Source of the DNA: Phallusia fumigata
Taxonomy: Eukaryota > Chordata > Ascidiacea > Phlebobranchia > Ascidiidae
Assembly (NCBI GenBank): GCA_008931825.1
Contig: QXVZ01012535.1
Span: 1 to 21,767 of the forward strand
Direction: 5' to 3'
DNA: 21,767 nucleotides
The first letter of the stretch is position 1, and every line of letters starts with the position of its first letter. Below, piece after piece: positions 9,334 to 18,886 of the stretch. A program made the translations under genes and the position numbers. A model generated the notes under the pieces. It was given only the letters and a program-made list of their open reading frames with translations, did not search any database and was not told the origin of the DNA.

Positions 9334-9408
9334 AACTTTCAACCAGCATCACTTCCAGAAGACCATTATTGCAGAACAACTTGGATAGGTCGTCGTATTG
9401 CCCAACAG
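9334..9408 (+). CDS. Module B exon, copy B2 (subtype Ia), open
   Basis: Acceptor TTTTTCTACCAG and donor GTAATAAT flank 25 complete codons, open in phase 0: NFQPASLPEDHYC, then WIGRRIAQQ. The next exon C3 also enters in phase 0. Relative to B9 it carries a +1 then a -4 change, so the N-terminal part is read in another frame and the frame is restored at IGRRI.QQ. No family recognised. Confidence 0.5.
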
Positions 9409-9492
9409 GTAATAATCTGATTCCAGCCCATTACTGGTTTAATCCATCCAGCTAAATTTGAAACAGCGCAAGTTTGACATTAATTTCTTAGG

Positions 9493-9516
9493 CTAACCAG
9501 GGTGCACACTGGTTAG
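9493..9516 (+). other. RNA hairpin, family ii, GGTGCACA loop
   Basis: CTAACCAG (9493-9500) pairs perfectly with CTGGTTAG (9509-9516). The stem could extend past one G-G mismatch. Module C3 starts 78 bases downstream. Confidence 0.75.
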
Positions 9517-9593
9517 GCTTCGTGATAAGTTTTTGCGCTTTGCTTTACAAGTGAGATTTGCTTTTTTCTGTCTTTGATATTTTTTTGTTTCAG

Positions 9594-9686
9594 GAACATT
9601 GTTCTTGCTGCTGTCGAGTAAAAATTAGGTCTTGGAAGAAGACCATTTTTCTGTGATGGCTGGGAAACGGTTGAATGCTCAACAAG
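9594..9686 (+). pseudogene. Module C exon, copy C3, stop near the end
   Basis: Acceptor TTTTGTTTCAG, donor GTAATTGG, 93 nt. It opens EHCSCCCRVKIRSWKKTI and then meets TGA because of a short indel in the CTGTGATGG stretch. Two extra bases relative to the intact C5 give it the wrong exit phase. Confidence 0.5.
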
Positions 9687-9961
9687 GTAATTGGCTTTAG
9701 TTAAGCACATTTGATTCACAACATTCTGTCAAACAATTTTGGATCGCTGGAGACTAATCAAAGTGCACTGTTTGGGGTTCGTGATATGCTTTTGCGAGTG
9801 TATGTATTCCCTCTAGCAAAACCGTTTAATTTACAAAAGTTAAGTTAGCACAAGCCACCAGCATATTAATCTTAAACACATTTACTGCATTGGAATTTGT
9901 GAGAACCTATTTCATTAATCTTGTACATTAAACCTGAATGCTATTGTTGGTTTTGTTGCAG

Positions 9962-10084
9962 ATTTGATCCTTAAAGACTGCACCGGAATATCAAACGATT
10001 TGGAAAATCTGCACTTACAAAAGGCAACGGAGGAATCTGGTTGTTGATATGCATCATCGCTATCAGATACATCGCATGTCAAAT
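9962..10084 (+). pseudogene. Module A exon, copy A2 (type I), +1 frameshift
   Basis: Acceptor TTTTGTTGCAG, donor GTAAGTAA, 123 nt. With one base from C it reads DLILKDCTGISNDLENLHLQ. An extra G at AAAAGGCAACGG then shifts the frame to a stop after ESGC. A4 has the same extra base and stops at the same place, so the change predates their separation or is a real alternative C-terminus. Confidence 0.5.
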
Positions 10085-10903
10085 GTAAGTAAACAGGCAA
10101 CTTTTTTCGTGGGTCCTCTTGAAGGGGCATATATTGTTTTCCCTCTGTTTGCACCTAGATGTTTTCTACTTTCATAGTTGCCACAATGCAAGTTATTTGA
10201 AATTAATCCGTAACGTTTGGCGAAAGTATTCATTTTTTTGTTTACATGAACTTCACTTTGGACATACTAATCCAAATGTGTTGAAGTTTAAAATTTTGAT
10301 CAGCACTTAGCGATTGGTATCAGGCTTCAACTTTACACATAAACGGGCGTTTGTTAGGCGCTACCAAGTGGATGTTTCACTAACTATAATCAAGCTGTAA
10401 AAGTTCAGTAATGTTTTCACTTTTAATTTTATTTTTCCTTTTTTGACCCTGCAACTTGTCCAAGAAAGTCATCAATTTTATTCAATTTTAACACATGATA
10501 GGTATTTGAAGTTGTGCACTGTTACTTTTGACCGTAAAACAGCAAAATTGGATGAAGTAATTCACTTCGACGATGATTAATTGTTTACAGTTTCAGAATG
10601 CGCAGTGGTAACCTTCATTATACATTTCCTGAGAAGGAGGCTTATTGTTTTTACTCTTGTTTTCGAATTTTCACAGCAGGTAGATATGCTCACGGTGTTG
10701 TGCCGTCTGATTTGTTTGACTCCATAGCCCCAACACCACAAACAAAAAGTGTCTGTGATCAATCGGTTACATAAGTGAAAATGGTGACATAGCGAAATTG
10801 TGTATCCGGGGTGGTTTAAAGTGCGCGCTTCACCGCCAACTTCTATGCATAATTAAATACAGCATTCATTTTTTGTGTTGACATTCCTTCATTTTTCTAC
10901 CAG
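10085..10903. repeat. A-to-B intron with shared repeat blocks
   Basis: It contains the GGTATCAGGCTTCAACTTTA block near 10310 and the ACATGATAG...GTATTTGAA block near 10490. No exon is supported. Confidence 0.55.
10808..10837 (+). other. RNA hairpin, family iii, GCGCGC in loop
   Basis: GGTGGT (10810-10815) pairs with ACCGCC (10832-10837), one pair being G-U. The 16-base loop has lost GTGCAC but contains another self-complementary hexamer, GCGCGC. It lies 66 bases before B3. Confidence 0.6.
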
Positions 10904-10978
10904 AACTTCAGACCAACATCGCTTCGAGGAAACCATTATTACATGTGACTGCAGGGATCGGAGGGCTTAATGCAACAG
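10904..10978 (+). pseudogene. Module B exon, copy B3 (type II)
   Basis: Acceptor TTTTTCTACCAG, donor GTAATAAA, 75 nt. Phase 0 stops at TGA; after a two-base offset it is open as LQTNIASRKPLLHVTAGI, the frame shared by B4 and B6. Loss of two bases near CAACAG alters the exit phase. No module A follows before the next B. Confidence 0.45.
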
Positions 10979-11182
10979 GTAATAAATGGTTTCTTTGCAT
11001 GCACGAGAAAATCTTGACGTATTGTAAACACATGTGGATTAATAATAAAATGCGATTAAGTATAATTTTGTAAACACTTCCCTGTTGCTGCGACCAATAG
11101 CCACCCCGGTGCTGTTTTTGCATAAATATTTGTGTGATGCACATACTATTTTGCTTGTCAGATGTGTTTCGTTGACTATCTA

Positions 11183-11212
11183 GGGTGGTTTAGATTGCAT
11201 GCTTCATCGCCC
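11183..11212 (+). other. RNA hairpin, family iii, GCATGC in loop
   Basis: GGGTGGT (11183-11189) pairs with ATCGCCC (11206-11212), with two G-U pairs. The 16-base loop holds the palindrome GCATGC. There is no acceptor within 100 bases, and its B module seems to have been lost. Confidence 0.55.
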
Positions 11213-11370
11213 CTGTGTTTCAAGTGCATTATTTTCTCCAACAAACTTCAATAACTTCTATGCATAGTTAAATACAGCGCTCGTTATGGGTCCCCTTCCA
11301 CGAAGGGGACACATATTGTTTTTACTCTGTTTTTTTTTTCCTTTTTTCTTTTTTTCCTTTTTTCTTTTTT

Positions 11371-11907
11371 TCTGTCTAACGCGAGTTTGTTTCCACGTTT
11401 TGGTCGTGAAGGAGTTGTTCAAATTTCTTCAAATTTTCACACATGATAGATGTGTATCTGAAATTGTGCACTGTCAACTTTTTACCCCAATTCACCCATC
11501 GGTTCACCCACAAGCTCCCCAAATGTAAATTTTTTAAAACGGCAATATCTAACAAAGTAAGTCACCTAGAAGTTTTCTATTTTGATAGCTGGTACAATGC
11601 AATGTATTGTAATGTATTTTGTAACTTTTGTTTCGATTTACCCATTTTTTACCTTTTTAACCCCTAAAATTCCGTTTTTTTCATGTACGAGTTTGTTCCC
11701 ACGTTTTGGTCAAGAAAGAGTAGTTCAAATTTCTTCAAACTTTCACATATGATAGATGGGTATCTGAAGTTGTGCACTGATAACTTTTTGCCACTGTTCA
11801 CCCATAGGTTCACCCACATGCCCCCAAAACGTAAAATTTTTAAAACAGCTATATTTAACACCGTAAGTATCCTAGAAGTTTCCTATTTTGATAGTGGATA
11901 CAATGCN
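11371..11907. repeat. Tandem pair, period about 318, related to 6661-6980
   Basis: GAGTTTGTT-CCACGTTTTGGT recurs at 6674, 11384 and 11690. Each copy is followed by an AAGTT or AAATT...GTGCACTG...AACTT segment (GTGCAC at 6758, 11466 and 11772). The last copy stops at the ambiguous base 11907. Confidence 0.75.
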
Positions 11908-12262
11908 AGATTGTAACTGGCATAATGTAAAAAATGATTTGGTTAGAATATATGTGGAAATCTTTACTTTTTGTTTTCCCACCGATTTCTAAACTAGTTT
12001 CATCCTAAAACATCGCTACTATTCAGAAACTTCATGTGTGTGGGAACCCATATGTTTATGCTAGCGGAAACAATCATGTTATAAAATGCCTAGGGAATTT
12101 GGGACCCAATGTTATGCAGACATTGAATATATATCCAACATAATGAAGGAAATGGTATATGTGGAAAACATCAATTTGGGGTGGTAGTGTATGTGGAATG
12201 AAAATATGGAGAACGCCACCTCTCTAGTTTTTTGTGTTGACATTCCTGCATTTTTCTACCAG

Positions 12263-12339
12263 AACTTCAGACCGGCATCACTTCCAGTAGACCATTATTG
12301 CATGGGACTGCATTGATCGAACCGCTTAATGCACAACAG
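12263..12339 (+). pseudogene. Module B exon, copy B4 (type II)
   Basis: Acceptor TTTTTCTACCAG, donor GTAATTAA, 77 nt. Phase 0 ends in TGA; after a two-base offset the whole exon is open, LQTGITSSRPLLHGTA and ending LNAQQ. Its upstream flank is the 11908-12230 copy joined directly to the acceptor region, so the usual hairpin is absent. Confidence 0.5.
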
Positions 12340-12769
12340 GTAATTAACTGTTTTCCATCACGCTTTTTTGCATGGACGAGAAATGCTTGACATTGAAAAC
12401 ACAAATGAACTAATAGTAATATGCGATTAATATTAACATACGATTAAGTGTAATTTTGTAAACACTTCCCTGTTGCTGCGACGAATAGCGATTCGGGTGT
12501 TGATTTTTGCATGATGATTTGCATGTTGCACTTGTTATTCAGCTCGTCATGTGTGTTCCGTTGCATATTCAGTTGTCAGCATTGGCGGAAGTGTCCACAA
12601 CAAAATATGAAAGAATTCCTCTTAGCAAAACCTTTAACTATCTATAATAATAATACTATAATAATATTTTTTGCCGATTTACTGTATTAGAATGTGCGAG
12701 AAACCTTACACCTTACATTTCGTTAGGCTTGTGTATTGAACTTGAATGCTGTTGTTAGTTTTTTTGCAG

Positions 12770-12848
12770 ATTGGTTTCCTATAGACTTTCAAAGAAGTAA
12801 TGGAGGAATCTTGTTGATATGCATCATCAGATGCAAGACATGACAAAT
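12770..12848 (+). pseudogene. Module A exon, copy A3 (type II), internally deleted
   Basis: Acceptor TTTTTTTGCAG and donor GTAAGTAA are intact, but only 79 nt remain. The middle (the usual GISNDLENLHL region) is gone, joining CTATAGACTTTC to AAAGAAGTAATGG. Confidence 0.5.
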
Positions 12849-14102
12849 GTAAGTAACAGGCATGTTCATGTGCTTCTATAACTGTTGTCTTTATTCTTTT
12901 CTCCCACCGTTTGGTCAAGAAAATCATCAATTTTATTCAATTTTTCACATGATAGATAGGTATTTGAAACTGTGTATTGTATCTTTTTGACCGCAGTTGA
13001 CCCATCGCTTCATCCAAGGCACCCAAACCAAAAAATATGAAAACAGCACATGATAGATAGGTATTTGAAACTGTGTATTGTAACTTTTGACCACAGTTGA
13101 CCCCTTGCTTCACCCACAGGCGGCCAAAACAAAAAAATTTTTAAACTTAAAAATTGAACGAAGTAATTCAGCTCGACGATTATTGGTTGTTTAAAGTATT
13201 AGAATGTGCAGTGGTAACCTTTATAATAGTTTTTCGGAAAGCGAGACATTTCTATTTTCACTTTTTGTATTGTTTTTTTTTTCTTTTTTACCCTGCAGCT
13301 TGTCCATGCACATAAAAAGTGGATTTGGATGAAACTTTAGAATCGGATATCTCATGCTTTCAAACACACGAAAATTTCTATGATCAAGCGATTACGTTAG
13401 TGAAAATGGTAAAAGGTTACATAGAATATGAACCAATTTTTCCAGTTAAATTGTACTTCAGTGGGTTGTCAGAAAGTCGGGGGTTGTCACTCACTTTTTA
13501 AACAGGAGGTCTTTGTGGTGGTCATGTTTAACCACTCTGTGTCAAACTTCTGAACCACTTCTAAATTGTATGAAATTTGGAAAGTGTGTATAACTTGCCA
13601 TTGCGGTGTATTGGTGGTCCCAGCAGTTGCCCCACTAGTCGCCTACGATAGATGCAGCCCAGTGTTTTATATTATACCACTGCTTCGCGTGTAAAACACA
13701 CTTTATCTCGTGCTGCTTAAAAGCCATTCAGTTGTAAACATCAAGCTCTGCACAATTGTACCTGAAATGCGTTGGATACTGCAAAGATGGTGCGATGACT
13801 TTAAAAGACGACGCATTACAAAAAATCTGCTTGTTTAAACTTTTCATTTCAAATCTTGTAACTGCATTTTCAACATCCCTATCAATTGTCTATTGTATGT
13901 GTGTGCGAACCCAAGTGTGGATGCTTGCAAAAACAATTGAATTGAGTATATAATCAATATTATAAATACAAATGGCATTTGTGGAAATTATTCTCATTCA
14001 ATCCAGTATACTATGTTTCTTGTTCTGTCTTCAAATGTTTGCCATGTTTTTTACTGCAAAAATGCATTTTTATGCATTGACATTTCTGCGTTTTTCTACC
14101 AG
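12849..14102. repeat. Inter-cassette region
   Basis: After the 101-base tandem pair, 13485 onward starts a long unit that runs through B5 and C4 and recurs at 17613. No exon is supported before B5. Confidence 0.6.
12946..13145. repeat. Two-copy tandem repeat, period about 101
   Basis: CACATGATAGATAGGTATTT recurs at 12946 and 13047, each followed by GACC-CAGTTGACCC and an A-rich end. It lies within the region between A3 and B5. Confidence 0.75.
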
Positions 14103-14177
14103 AACTTCAAACCACCATCACTTCCAAAAGAGCATTATTGCATATCTTCTTGGATAGGTCGTCGTATTGCCCAACAG
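14103..14177 (+). CDS. Module B exon, copy B5 (subtype Ia), open
   Basis: Acceptor TTTTTCTACCAG and donor GTATTAAA flank 25 codons open in phase 0: NFKPPSLPKEHYC, then SSWIGRRIAQQ. It differs from B2 by several substitutions but no indel. Confidence 0.5.
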
Positions 14178-14262
14178 GTATTAAAGTGCAGTTAAGCGCA
14201 TTACCGGTTTAATCCATCCAGCTAAATTTGAAACAATGCAAGTTTGACACAAATTTCTCAGG

Positions 14263-14286
14263 CTAACCAGGGTGCACACTGGTTAG
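14263..14286 (+). other. RNA hairpin, family ii, GGTGCACA loop
   Basis: The 8-pair stem is identical to the one at 9493. It is preserved although the downstream module C4 has lost its acceptor. Confidence 0.75.
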
Positions 14287-14340
14287 GCTTCGCAATAAGT
14301 TTTTGCGCTTTGCTTTACAAGTGAGATTTGCTTTTTTCTG

Positions 14341-14418
14341 CTGTTAAGTAAATATTAGGTCTTGGGAGAAGACCATTCTTGTCTGTGGTTGCCTGGAAAC
14401 GGTTGAATGCTCAACAAG
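14341..14418 (+). pseudogene. Module C remnant C4, 3' acceptor deleted
   Basis: The T-rich tract, CAG and first ~20 bases of C are missing: CTTTTTTCTG joins directly to CTGTTAAGTAAATATTAGG. The 3' end CTCAACAAG and a GTATTTGG donor remain. Without its acceptor the exon would be skipped. Skipping C would join B5 (phase 0 out) to A4 (phase 1 in) and shift the frame. Confidence 0.55.
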
Positions 14419-14694
14419 GTATTTGGCTGTAGTTAAGCACGTTTGATTCACAACAACCTGTCAAACAATTTCTGATCGCTGAGGGCTAATCAAGGTGCAC
14501 TGTTTAGCGTTTGCGATATGCTTTTGCGAGTGTATGTATTCCCTCTAGCAAAACCGTTTAATTTACAAAAGTTAAGTCAGCGCAAGCAATACTAGCATAT
14601 TAATCTTAAACACATTACTGCATTGGAATTTGTGAGTACCTATTTCGTTAAGCTTGTACATTATACTTAAATGCTATGGTTGGTTTTGTTGCAG

Positions 14695-14817
14695 ATTTGA
14701 TCCCTAAAGACTGTTCCGGAATATTAAGCGATTTGGAAAATCTGCACTTACAGAAGGCACTGGAGGAATGTGGTTGTTGATTTGCGTCATCTCGATCAGA
14801 TACATCACATGTCAAAT
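14695..14817 (+). pseudogene. Module A exon, copy A4 (type I), +1 frameshift
   Basis: Acceptor TTTTGTTGCAG, donor GTAAGTAA, 123 nt. It reads DLIPKDCSGILSDLENLHLQ and then stops after ECGC through the same extra base as A2. Confidence 0.5.
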
Positions 14818-15559
14818 GTAAGTAAACAGGCATGTTTATTTGCTTCAATAACTTTTTTCATGGTTCAAGGGGCAAATATTGTTTTTCCTCTGTTTTTTTT
14901 TTTCCAACGCCGGTTTGTTTCCTCGTCAGGAAAGAATTTTATTTTTCTCTAATTTGCAGCTAGAAGTTTTCTACTTTGTTAGTTGCCACAATGCAAGTAT
15001 TTGAAATTAATCCGGGACGTTTGGTGAAAATATTCATTTTGTTGTTGACAAGAACTTCTCTTCGGACGTACTAATCCAAATGTGTTATAGTTTGAAATGT
15101 TGATCAGCGCTTAGTGATTGGTATCAGGCTTCAACTTCACACATTAACAGGCGTTTATTTGGGGCAGCCAGGCGGATGTTTTACTAGATATAATGTGTTT
15201 CCTAAATCATGATGAACAAGACAAAATTTTAGCGCTAGCAGTTAACCAACTATCCCCCCAAATTCTATCAAATTAAATCATGCTGTAAAAGATGATACAT
15301 TATAATAACTTTGCTCCTACTACAGTTGTCATTGTTTAGAGTTTGTTGTGCAGTTTGCCATGACACCCAAGGTCACTGCAGGTCAAACTTTATAGGTTAG
15401 TGTGGCTGTGGGATTTATATCATGCTTTTGATGTTAAGATTGCAATTGACCTGATGTAGAAAATGATTTGGTTGGATCTGAAGTAGTATTCTTTTCCTTT
15501 AGTTTGAATTTTTTGTACCGACGCTTAAATTAATCAGCAAGTCCTATTAACACCACAAT

Positions 15560-15965
15560 ATGAAATTCGGACAGTTTGTTTTACATGTGATTGTTGTGCA
15601 ATAATTATGGTGTTTTACCCCATAGCCCCAACAGTTACCCCACTAGCCCCCTAAAATGGGTCCAATTGTTAAACATTCTCTGAATTGGATGAAATTTGGA
15701 CAGTTTGTATAATATGTCATTCTGGTGAAATAATGAATGTGTTTAACCCCATAGCCCCAGCGGTTACCCTACTAGCTTCCTAAAATGGGTCAAATTGTTG
15801 AACATACTCTGAATTGGATGAAATTTTGATAATTTGTAGAACATGTCATTTTGGTGCAATAATTTATGTGTTTTCCCCAAAGCCTGAGCAGTTACCCTAC
15901 TAGCCCCATGAAATGGGTCAAATCGTTAAAAATTCTCTGAATTGAATGAAATTTGGACAGTTTGA
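15560..15965. repeat. Tandem repeat, period 128-129, three copies
   Basis: The landmark TGAATTGGATGAAATTT starts at 15681 and 15810, with TGAATTGAATGAAATTT at 15938. Between them lie CCCCATAGCCCCA, CTAGCCCC and AAAATGGGTCAAAT. Single or degraded units are scattered through other inter-cassette regions, so this is a family-wide minisatellite. Confidence 0.85.
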
Positions 15966-16355
15966 TGAAATTTCGACATTATATAATTTGTATAATATAT
16001 ATCAAATGAAAATATTTGCTTCTGTTCTGTACATATAGTCACAGTACCCTACAATTATTCTTCAACATTGCATGTGTGGGGACCCATGTGTTTATGCCTG
16101 TAAAGCTTAAGTAACTATGGAACCCAATGTGAAATGATGTGGTGAATATATATGCATTTTTAAATGGGTTTATAGTGTATATGGAATGGCAATATGGTGA
16201 ATGCCACCCCTCTTTTTATATAGAGTTTTAATATATTTTTGAACGAATGCTGCATTTTACCCATCGAGGTTTACTAATATCCCCAGCAGTTATTGCTACT
16301 AGCTCTCTACCAAAGACACAGCCCGCCGTTTTATATGTCGAAATTGTGCAACCGT

Positions 16356-16383
16356 GATGGTTTAGAGTGCATGCTCGACCGCC
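16356..16383 (+). other. RNA hairpin, family iii, GCATGC in loop (weak stem)
   Basis: GATGGT (16356-16361) faces ACCGCC (16378-16383) with one mismatch and one G-U pair. The 16-base loop carries GCATGC. No exon follows nearby. Confidence 0.4.
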
Positions 16384-16800
16384 CCTGTCTTTCAAATACA
16401 TTTTTGCCTCGCGTATAAAACAGACTTGGCCCGTGCTACTTGGCAGCCATTTAGTTTGGGAAAGTCAAGCTGTGCACAATGGTAGAGAAAATGTGTTTGC
16501 TACATCAAAATGCAAAAGACAGTGCATTACAACAACTCTGCTTCAATTTACAGTTGTTATCTGCAGTAGATTTGTATGTAGGCTTATATTTGGTTTATCA
16601 AAGAGTGAAATGTTGTTGTTGAATTAATAGCGCATCACTGAAAGTTTGTAGTCTGGTTAGGTGCAGTTTATCCAGAGGTTACTGTAGATTAATGTGTTTG
16701 TTAGTTTGTGGGATTTGAACCAAGATTTTGATGTAAAGATTATGTATTGTTGAGAAGAAGTTGACTAATGTTTATTTTAACAATGCGAAGTTGTGTATCC

Positions 16801-16832
16801 GGGGTGGTTTAAAGTCCACACTTCACCACCCC
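16801..16832 (+). other. RNA hairpin, family iii, loop palindrome lost
   Basis: GGGGTGGT (16801-16808) pairs perfectly with ACCACCCC (16825-16832). The loop reads GTCCAC instead of GTGCAC and is not self-complementary, although the stem is intact. B6 starts 104 bases after the fully extended stem. Confidence 0.65.
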
Positions 16833-16937
16833 TGTGTTTCAAATACATGTTTGTCTCCAACAAATTTCGATGACTTCTATGCATAATTAAATACAGCATT
16901 CGTTTTTTGTGTTGACATTCCTGCATTTTTCTACCAG

Positions 16938-17014
16938 AACTTCAGACCAGCATCACTTCCAGGAGACCATTATTGCATGTGACTGCAGGAATCAGAAGGC
17001 TTAATGCACAACAG
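16938..17014 (+). pseudogene. Module B exon, copy B6 (type II)
   Basis: Acceptor TTTTTCTACCAG, donor GTAATTAA, 77 nt. In phase 0 TGA follows HYCM. With a two-base offset it is fully open, LQTSITSRRPLLHVTAGI and ending RLNAQQ. All complete type II copies favour this frame, so type II may not be dead but simply read in another phase. Confidence 0.5.
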
Positions 17015-17465
17015 GTAATTAACTATTTTCAAGCACATTTCATTGCAGGGACGAGGAATTTTTGACATATTGTAAACGCATGTGAGGCAATATCAATATA
17101 CGATTAAGTATAATTTTGTGAACACTTCCTTGTTGCTGCGACCAATAGCAATTCGTGTGTTGTTTTTGCATGATGCACTTACTATTTTGCTTGTCACTTG
17201 TGTTCCGCTGACTATTCGGTTGTCAGCATTAGCAGAAGTGTCCACAACAAAATATGAAAGAATTTCCCTTAGCAAAACCTAAGCCGTGAATTATTATGAT
17301 AAAATAAAACTGTCTGTTAGCAATCCAACTGATATGTATAAAAAAGCAATACTATCTTATTAATGTTAACCAATTTACTTTGTTAGAATGCATGAGAAAC
17401 TTTACACCTTACACTTCGTTAGGCTTGTATGTTAAACTGGGATACTGTTGTCAGTGTTTTTGCAG

Positions 17466-17583
17466 ATTTTTTTGGAAAGACTGGTCTGGAATTTCAAACG
17501 GATTGAAATATCTGCAATTACAAAAGCATTGGAGGAATCTGGATGACATGCATCATCGTGATCAGATGCAAGACATGACAAAT
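17466..17583 (+). CDS. Module A exon, copy A5 (type II), open in one frame
   Basis: Acceptor TGTTTTTGCAG, donor GTAAGTAA, 118 nt. Entered with two bases from an upstream exon it is open throughout: FFWKDWSGISNGLKYLQ, then WRNLDDMHHRDQMQDMTN, leaving in phase 0. It is the only type II copy of A that stays open over its whole length. B6 upstream leaves in phase 0 in its own open frame, so the direct join does not match, and the copy may be decaying. Confidence 0.4.
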
Positions 17584-18233
17584 GTAAGTAAACAGGCATG
17601 TTTATGTGCTTCTGTCACTCACTTTTTAAACGGGAGGTCTTTGTGGTGGTCATGTTTAACCACTCTGTGTCAAACTTCTGAACCACTTCTAAATTGTATG
17701 AAATTTGGAAAGTGTGTATAACTTGCCATTACGCTGTATTGGTGGTCCAAGCAGTTGCCCCACTAGTCGCCTACGATAGACGCAGGCCAATGTTTTATAT
17801 TATACCACTGCATCGGGTATAAAACAGACTTTCTCTAGTGCTGTTTAAAAGCCATTCAGTTGTAAAAATCAAGCTCTGCGCAATTGTAGCTGAAATGCAT
17901 TGGATACTGTAAAGATGGTGCGATAACTTTTAGACTGTGCGTTACAACATTTCAAATCTTGAAACTGCATTTTCAACATCCTTATCAATTGTCTATTGTA
18001 TGTGTGTGCGGAACCAAATGTGGATGCTTGCAAAAACAATTGAATTTAGTACATAATCAAGATAATAAATACAAATGGCATTTGTGGAAATTATTCTCAT
18101 TCAACCCAGTATACTATGTTTCTTGTTCTGTCTTCAAATGTTTGCCATGTTTTTGTGCATTGTTTAAATGAAATAGGTTGAGACTACAAAAATGCTTTTT
18201 TTATATGTTGACATTTCTGTGTTTTTCTACCAG

Positions 18234-18295
18234 AACTTCAAACAGAAGACCATTATTGCAGAACTACTTGGATCAGTCATCGTATTGCCCGACAG
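18234..18295 (+). pseudogene. Module B exon, copy B7 (subtype Ia), shortened
   Basis: Acceptor TTTTTCTACCAG, donor GTAATTAA, 62 nt. A 13-base deletion near the start (AACTTCAAACAGAAG) leaves it open, NFKQKTIIAELLGS, but it exits in phase 2, so C5 would be misread. Confidence 0.5.
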
Positions 18296-18380
18296 GTAAT
18301 TAAGTGTGGTCAAGCGCATTCCCGGTTTAATCCATCCTGCTAAATTTGAAACAGCACAAGTTTGACAATAATTTCTTAGG

Positions 18381-18404
18381 CTAACCAGGGTGCACACTGG
18401 TTAG
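18381..18404 (+). other. RNA hairpin, family ii, GGTGCACA loop
   Basis: The 8-pair stem is identical to those at 9493 and 14263. C5 starts 64 bases downstream. Confidence 0.75.
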
Positions 18405-18467
18405 GCTTCGTGATAAGTTTTTGCGCTTTGCTTTACATTTTTCTGTCTTTGATATTTTTTGTTTCAG

Positions 18468-18558
18468 GAACATTGTTCTTGCCGCTGTCAAGTAAAAATT
18501 AGGTCTTGGGAAAAGACCATTCTTGTGGTTGCCAGGAAACGGTTGAATGCTCAACATG
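18468..18558 (+). CDS. Module C exon, copy C5, intact
   Basis: Acceptor TTTTGTTTCAG, donor GTAATTTA, 91 nt: 30 codons plus one base. It reads EHCSCRCQVKIRSWEK, then VVARKRLNAQH, and its last G supplies the first base of module A's GAT codon. This phase-0 in, phase-1 out form is what lets B-C-A read as one continuous frame. The product is basic and cysteine-bearing; no family is recognised. No type I A follows directly; the next module is B8. Confidence 0.5.
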
Positions 18559-18808
18559 GTAATTTAGCAAGGTTAGTTAAGCACGTTTGATTCACAACAA
18601 TCTGTCAAACAATTTCTGATCGCTGAAGAATAATAAAGGTGCAACTGTTTAGCGTTCGTGATATGCTTTTGCAAGTGTATGCATTCTCCCCTAGCAAAAC
18701 CGTTAAATTTACAAAAGTTAAATCAGCGCAAGCAATACTAGCATATTAATCTTAAACATATTTAGTGCGGTCGTTATTTGTCTTGACATTCTTGCATTTT
18801 TCTACCAG

Positions 18809-18886
18809 AACTTTAAACCAGCATCGGCTTCCAGGAGACCATTATTGCATGTAACTGCGGGGATCGGACGGCTTAATGCACAACAG
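18809..18886 (+). CDS. Module B exon, copy B8 (type II), open in phase 0
   Basis: Acceptor TTTTTCTACCAG, donor GTAATAAA, 78 nt. An extra G near the start lets it enter in phase 0 (NFKPASA) and still read the type II tail SRRPLLHVTAGIGRLNAQQ. It bridges the two framings of module B. Confidence 0.45.

Larger units (their letters stand above)
10979..12262. repeat. Repeat-filled inter-cassette region
   Basis: It starts with the type II block (ACACTTCCCTGTTGC near 11073), then hairpin 11183-11212, a T/C tract at about 11331-11371, two tandem copies of an about 318-base unit (11371 and 11688, related to 6661), and a 323-base gapless copy (11908-12230) of 7576-7898. An ambiguous base sits at 11907, exactly where that copy begins. 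No exon is supported; module A is missing here, so a deletion or rearrangement is likely. Confidence 0.6.
13485..14620 (+). repeat. Higher-order cassette repeat (copies at 17613-18750 and about 8815-9870)
   Basis: Shared landmarks in order are TGTCACTCACTTTTTAAAC, CCCCACTAGTCGCC, GTTTCTTGTTCTGTCTTC, then modules B and C, then CCCTCTAGCAAAACCG. The offset to the second copy is about 4.13 kb. The copy from about 8815 lacks the first landmark but carries the rest. This is the clearest view of the duplication unit carrying a type I cassette. Confidence 0.8.
14818..16937. repeat. Repeat-filled inter-cassette region
   Basis: It contains the shared TTGGTATCAGGCTTCAAC block near 15118, three 128-129 base tandem units (15560-15965), a copy of the 8300-8690 block (about 16400-16740), and two family iii hairpins (16356 and 16801). 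No exon is supported before B6. Confidence 0.6.

Noticed and set aside
9493-9516. MicroRNA precursor or H/ACA snoRNA as the meaning of the intronic hairpins
   Set aside because: Stems are only 8-13 pairs, too short for a typical animal or plant miRNA precursor. No H box, ACA tail or second hairpin in the right order is visible, and the conserved part is the loop.
9334-14418. Mutually exclusive exon array of the insect Dscam kind
   Set aside because: The modules form an ordered B-C-A set with matching phases, so inclusion in series fits better than choice of one. No single selector sequence pairing with many docking sites was found; the loops are self-complementary instead.
17380-17721. 113-codon plus-strand ORF taken as one continuous gene
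   Set aside because: It crosses the acceptor at 17465 and the GTAAGT donor at 17584. Only the middle (module A5) is conserved in other copies.
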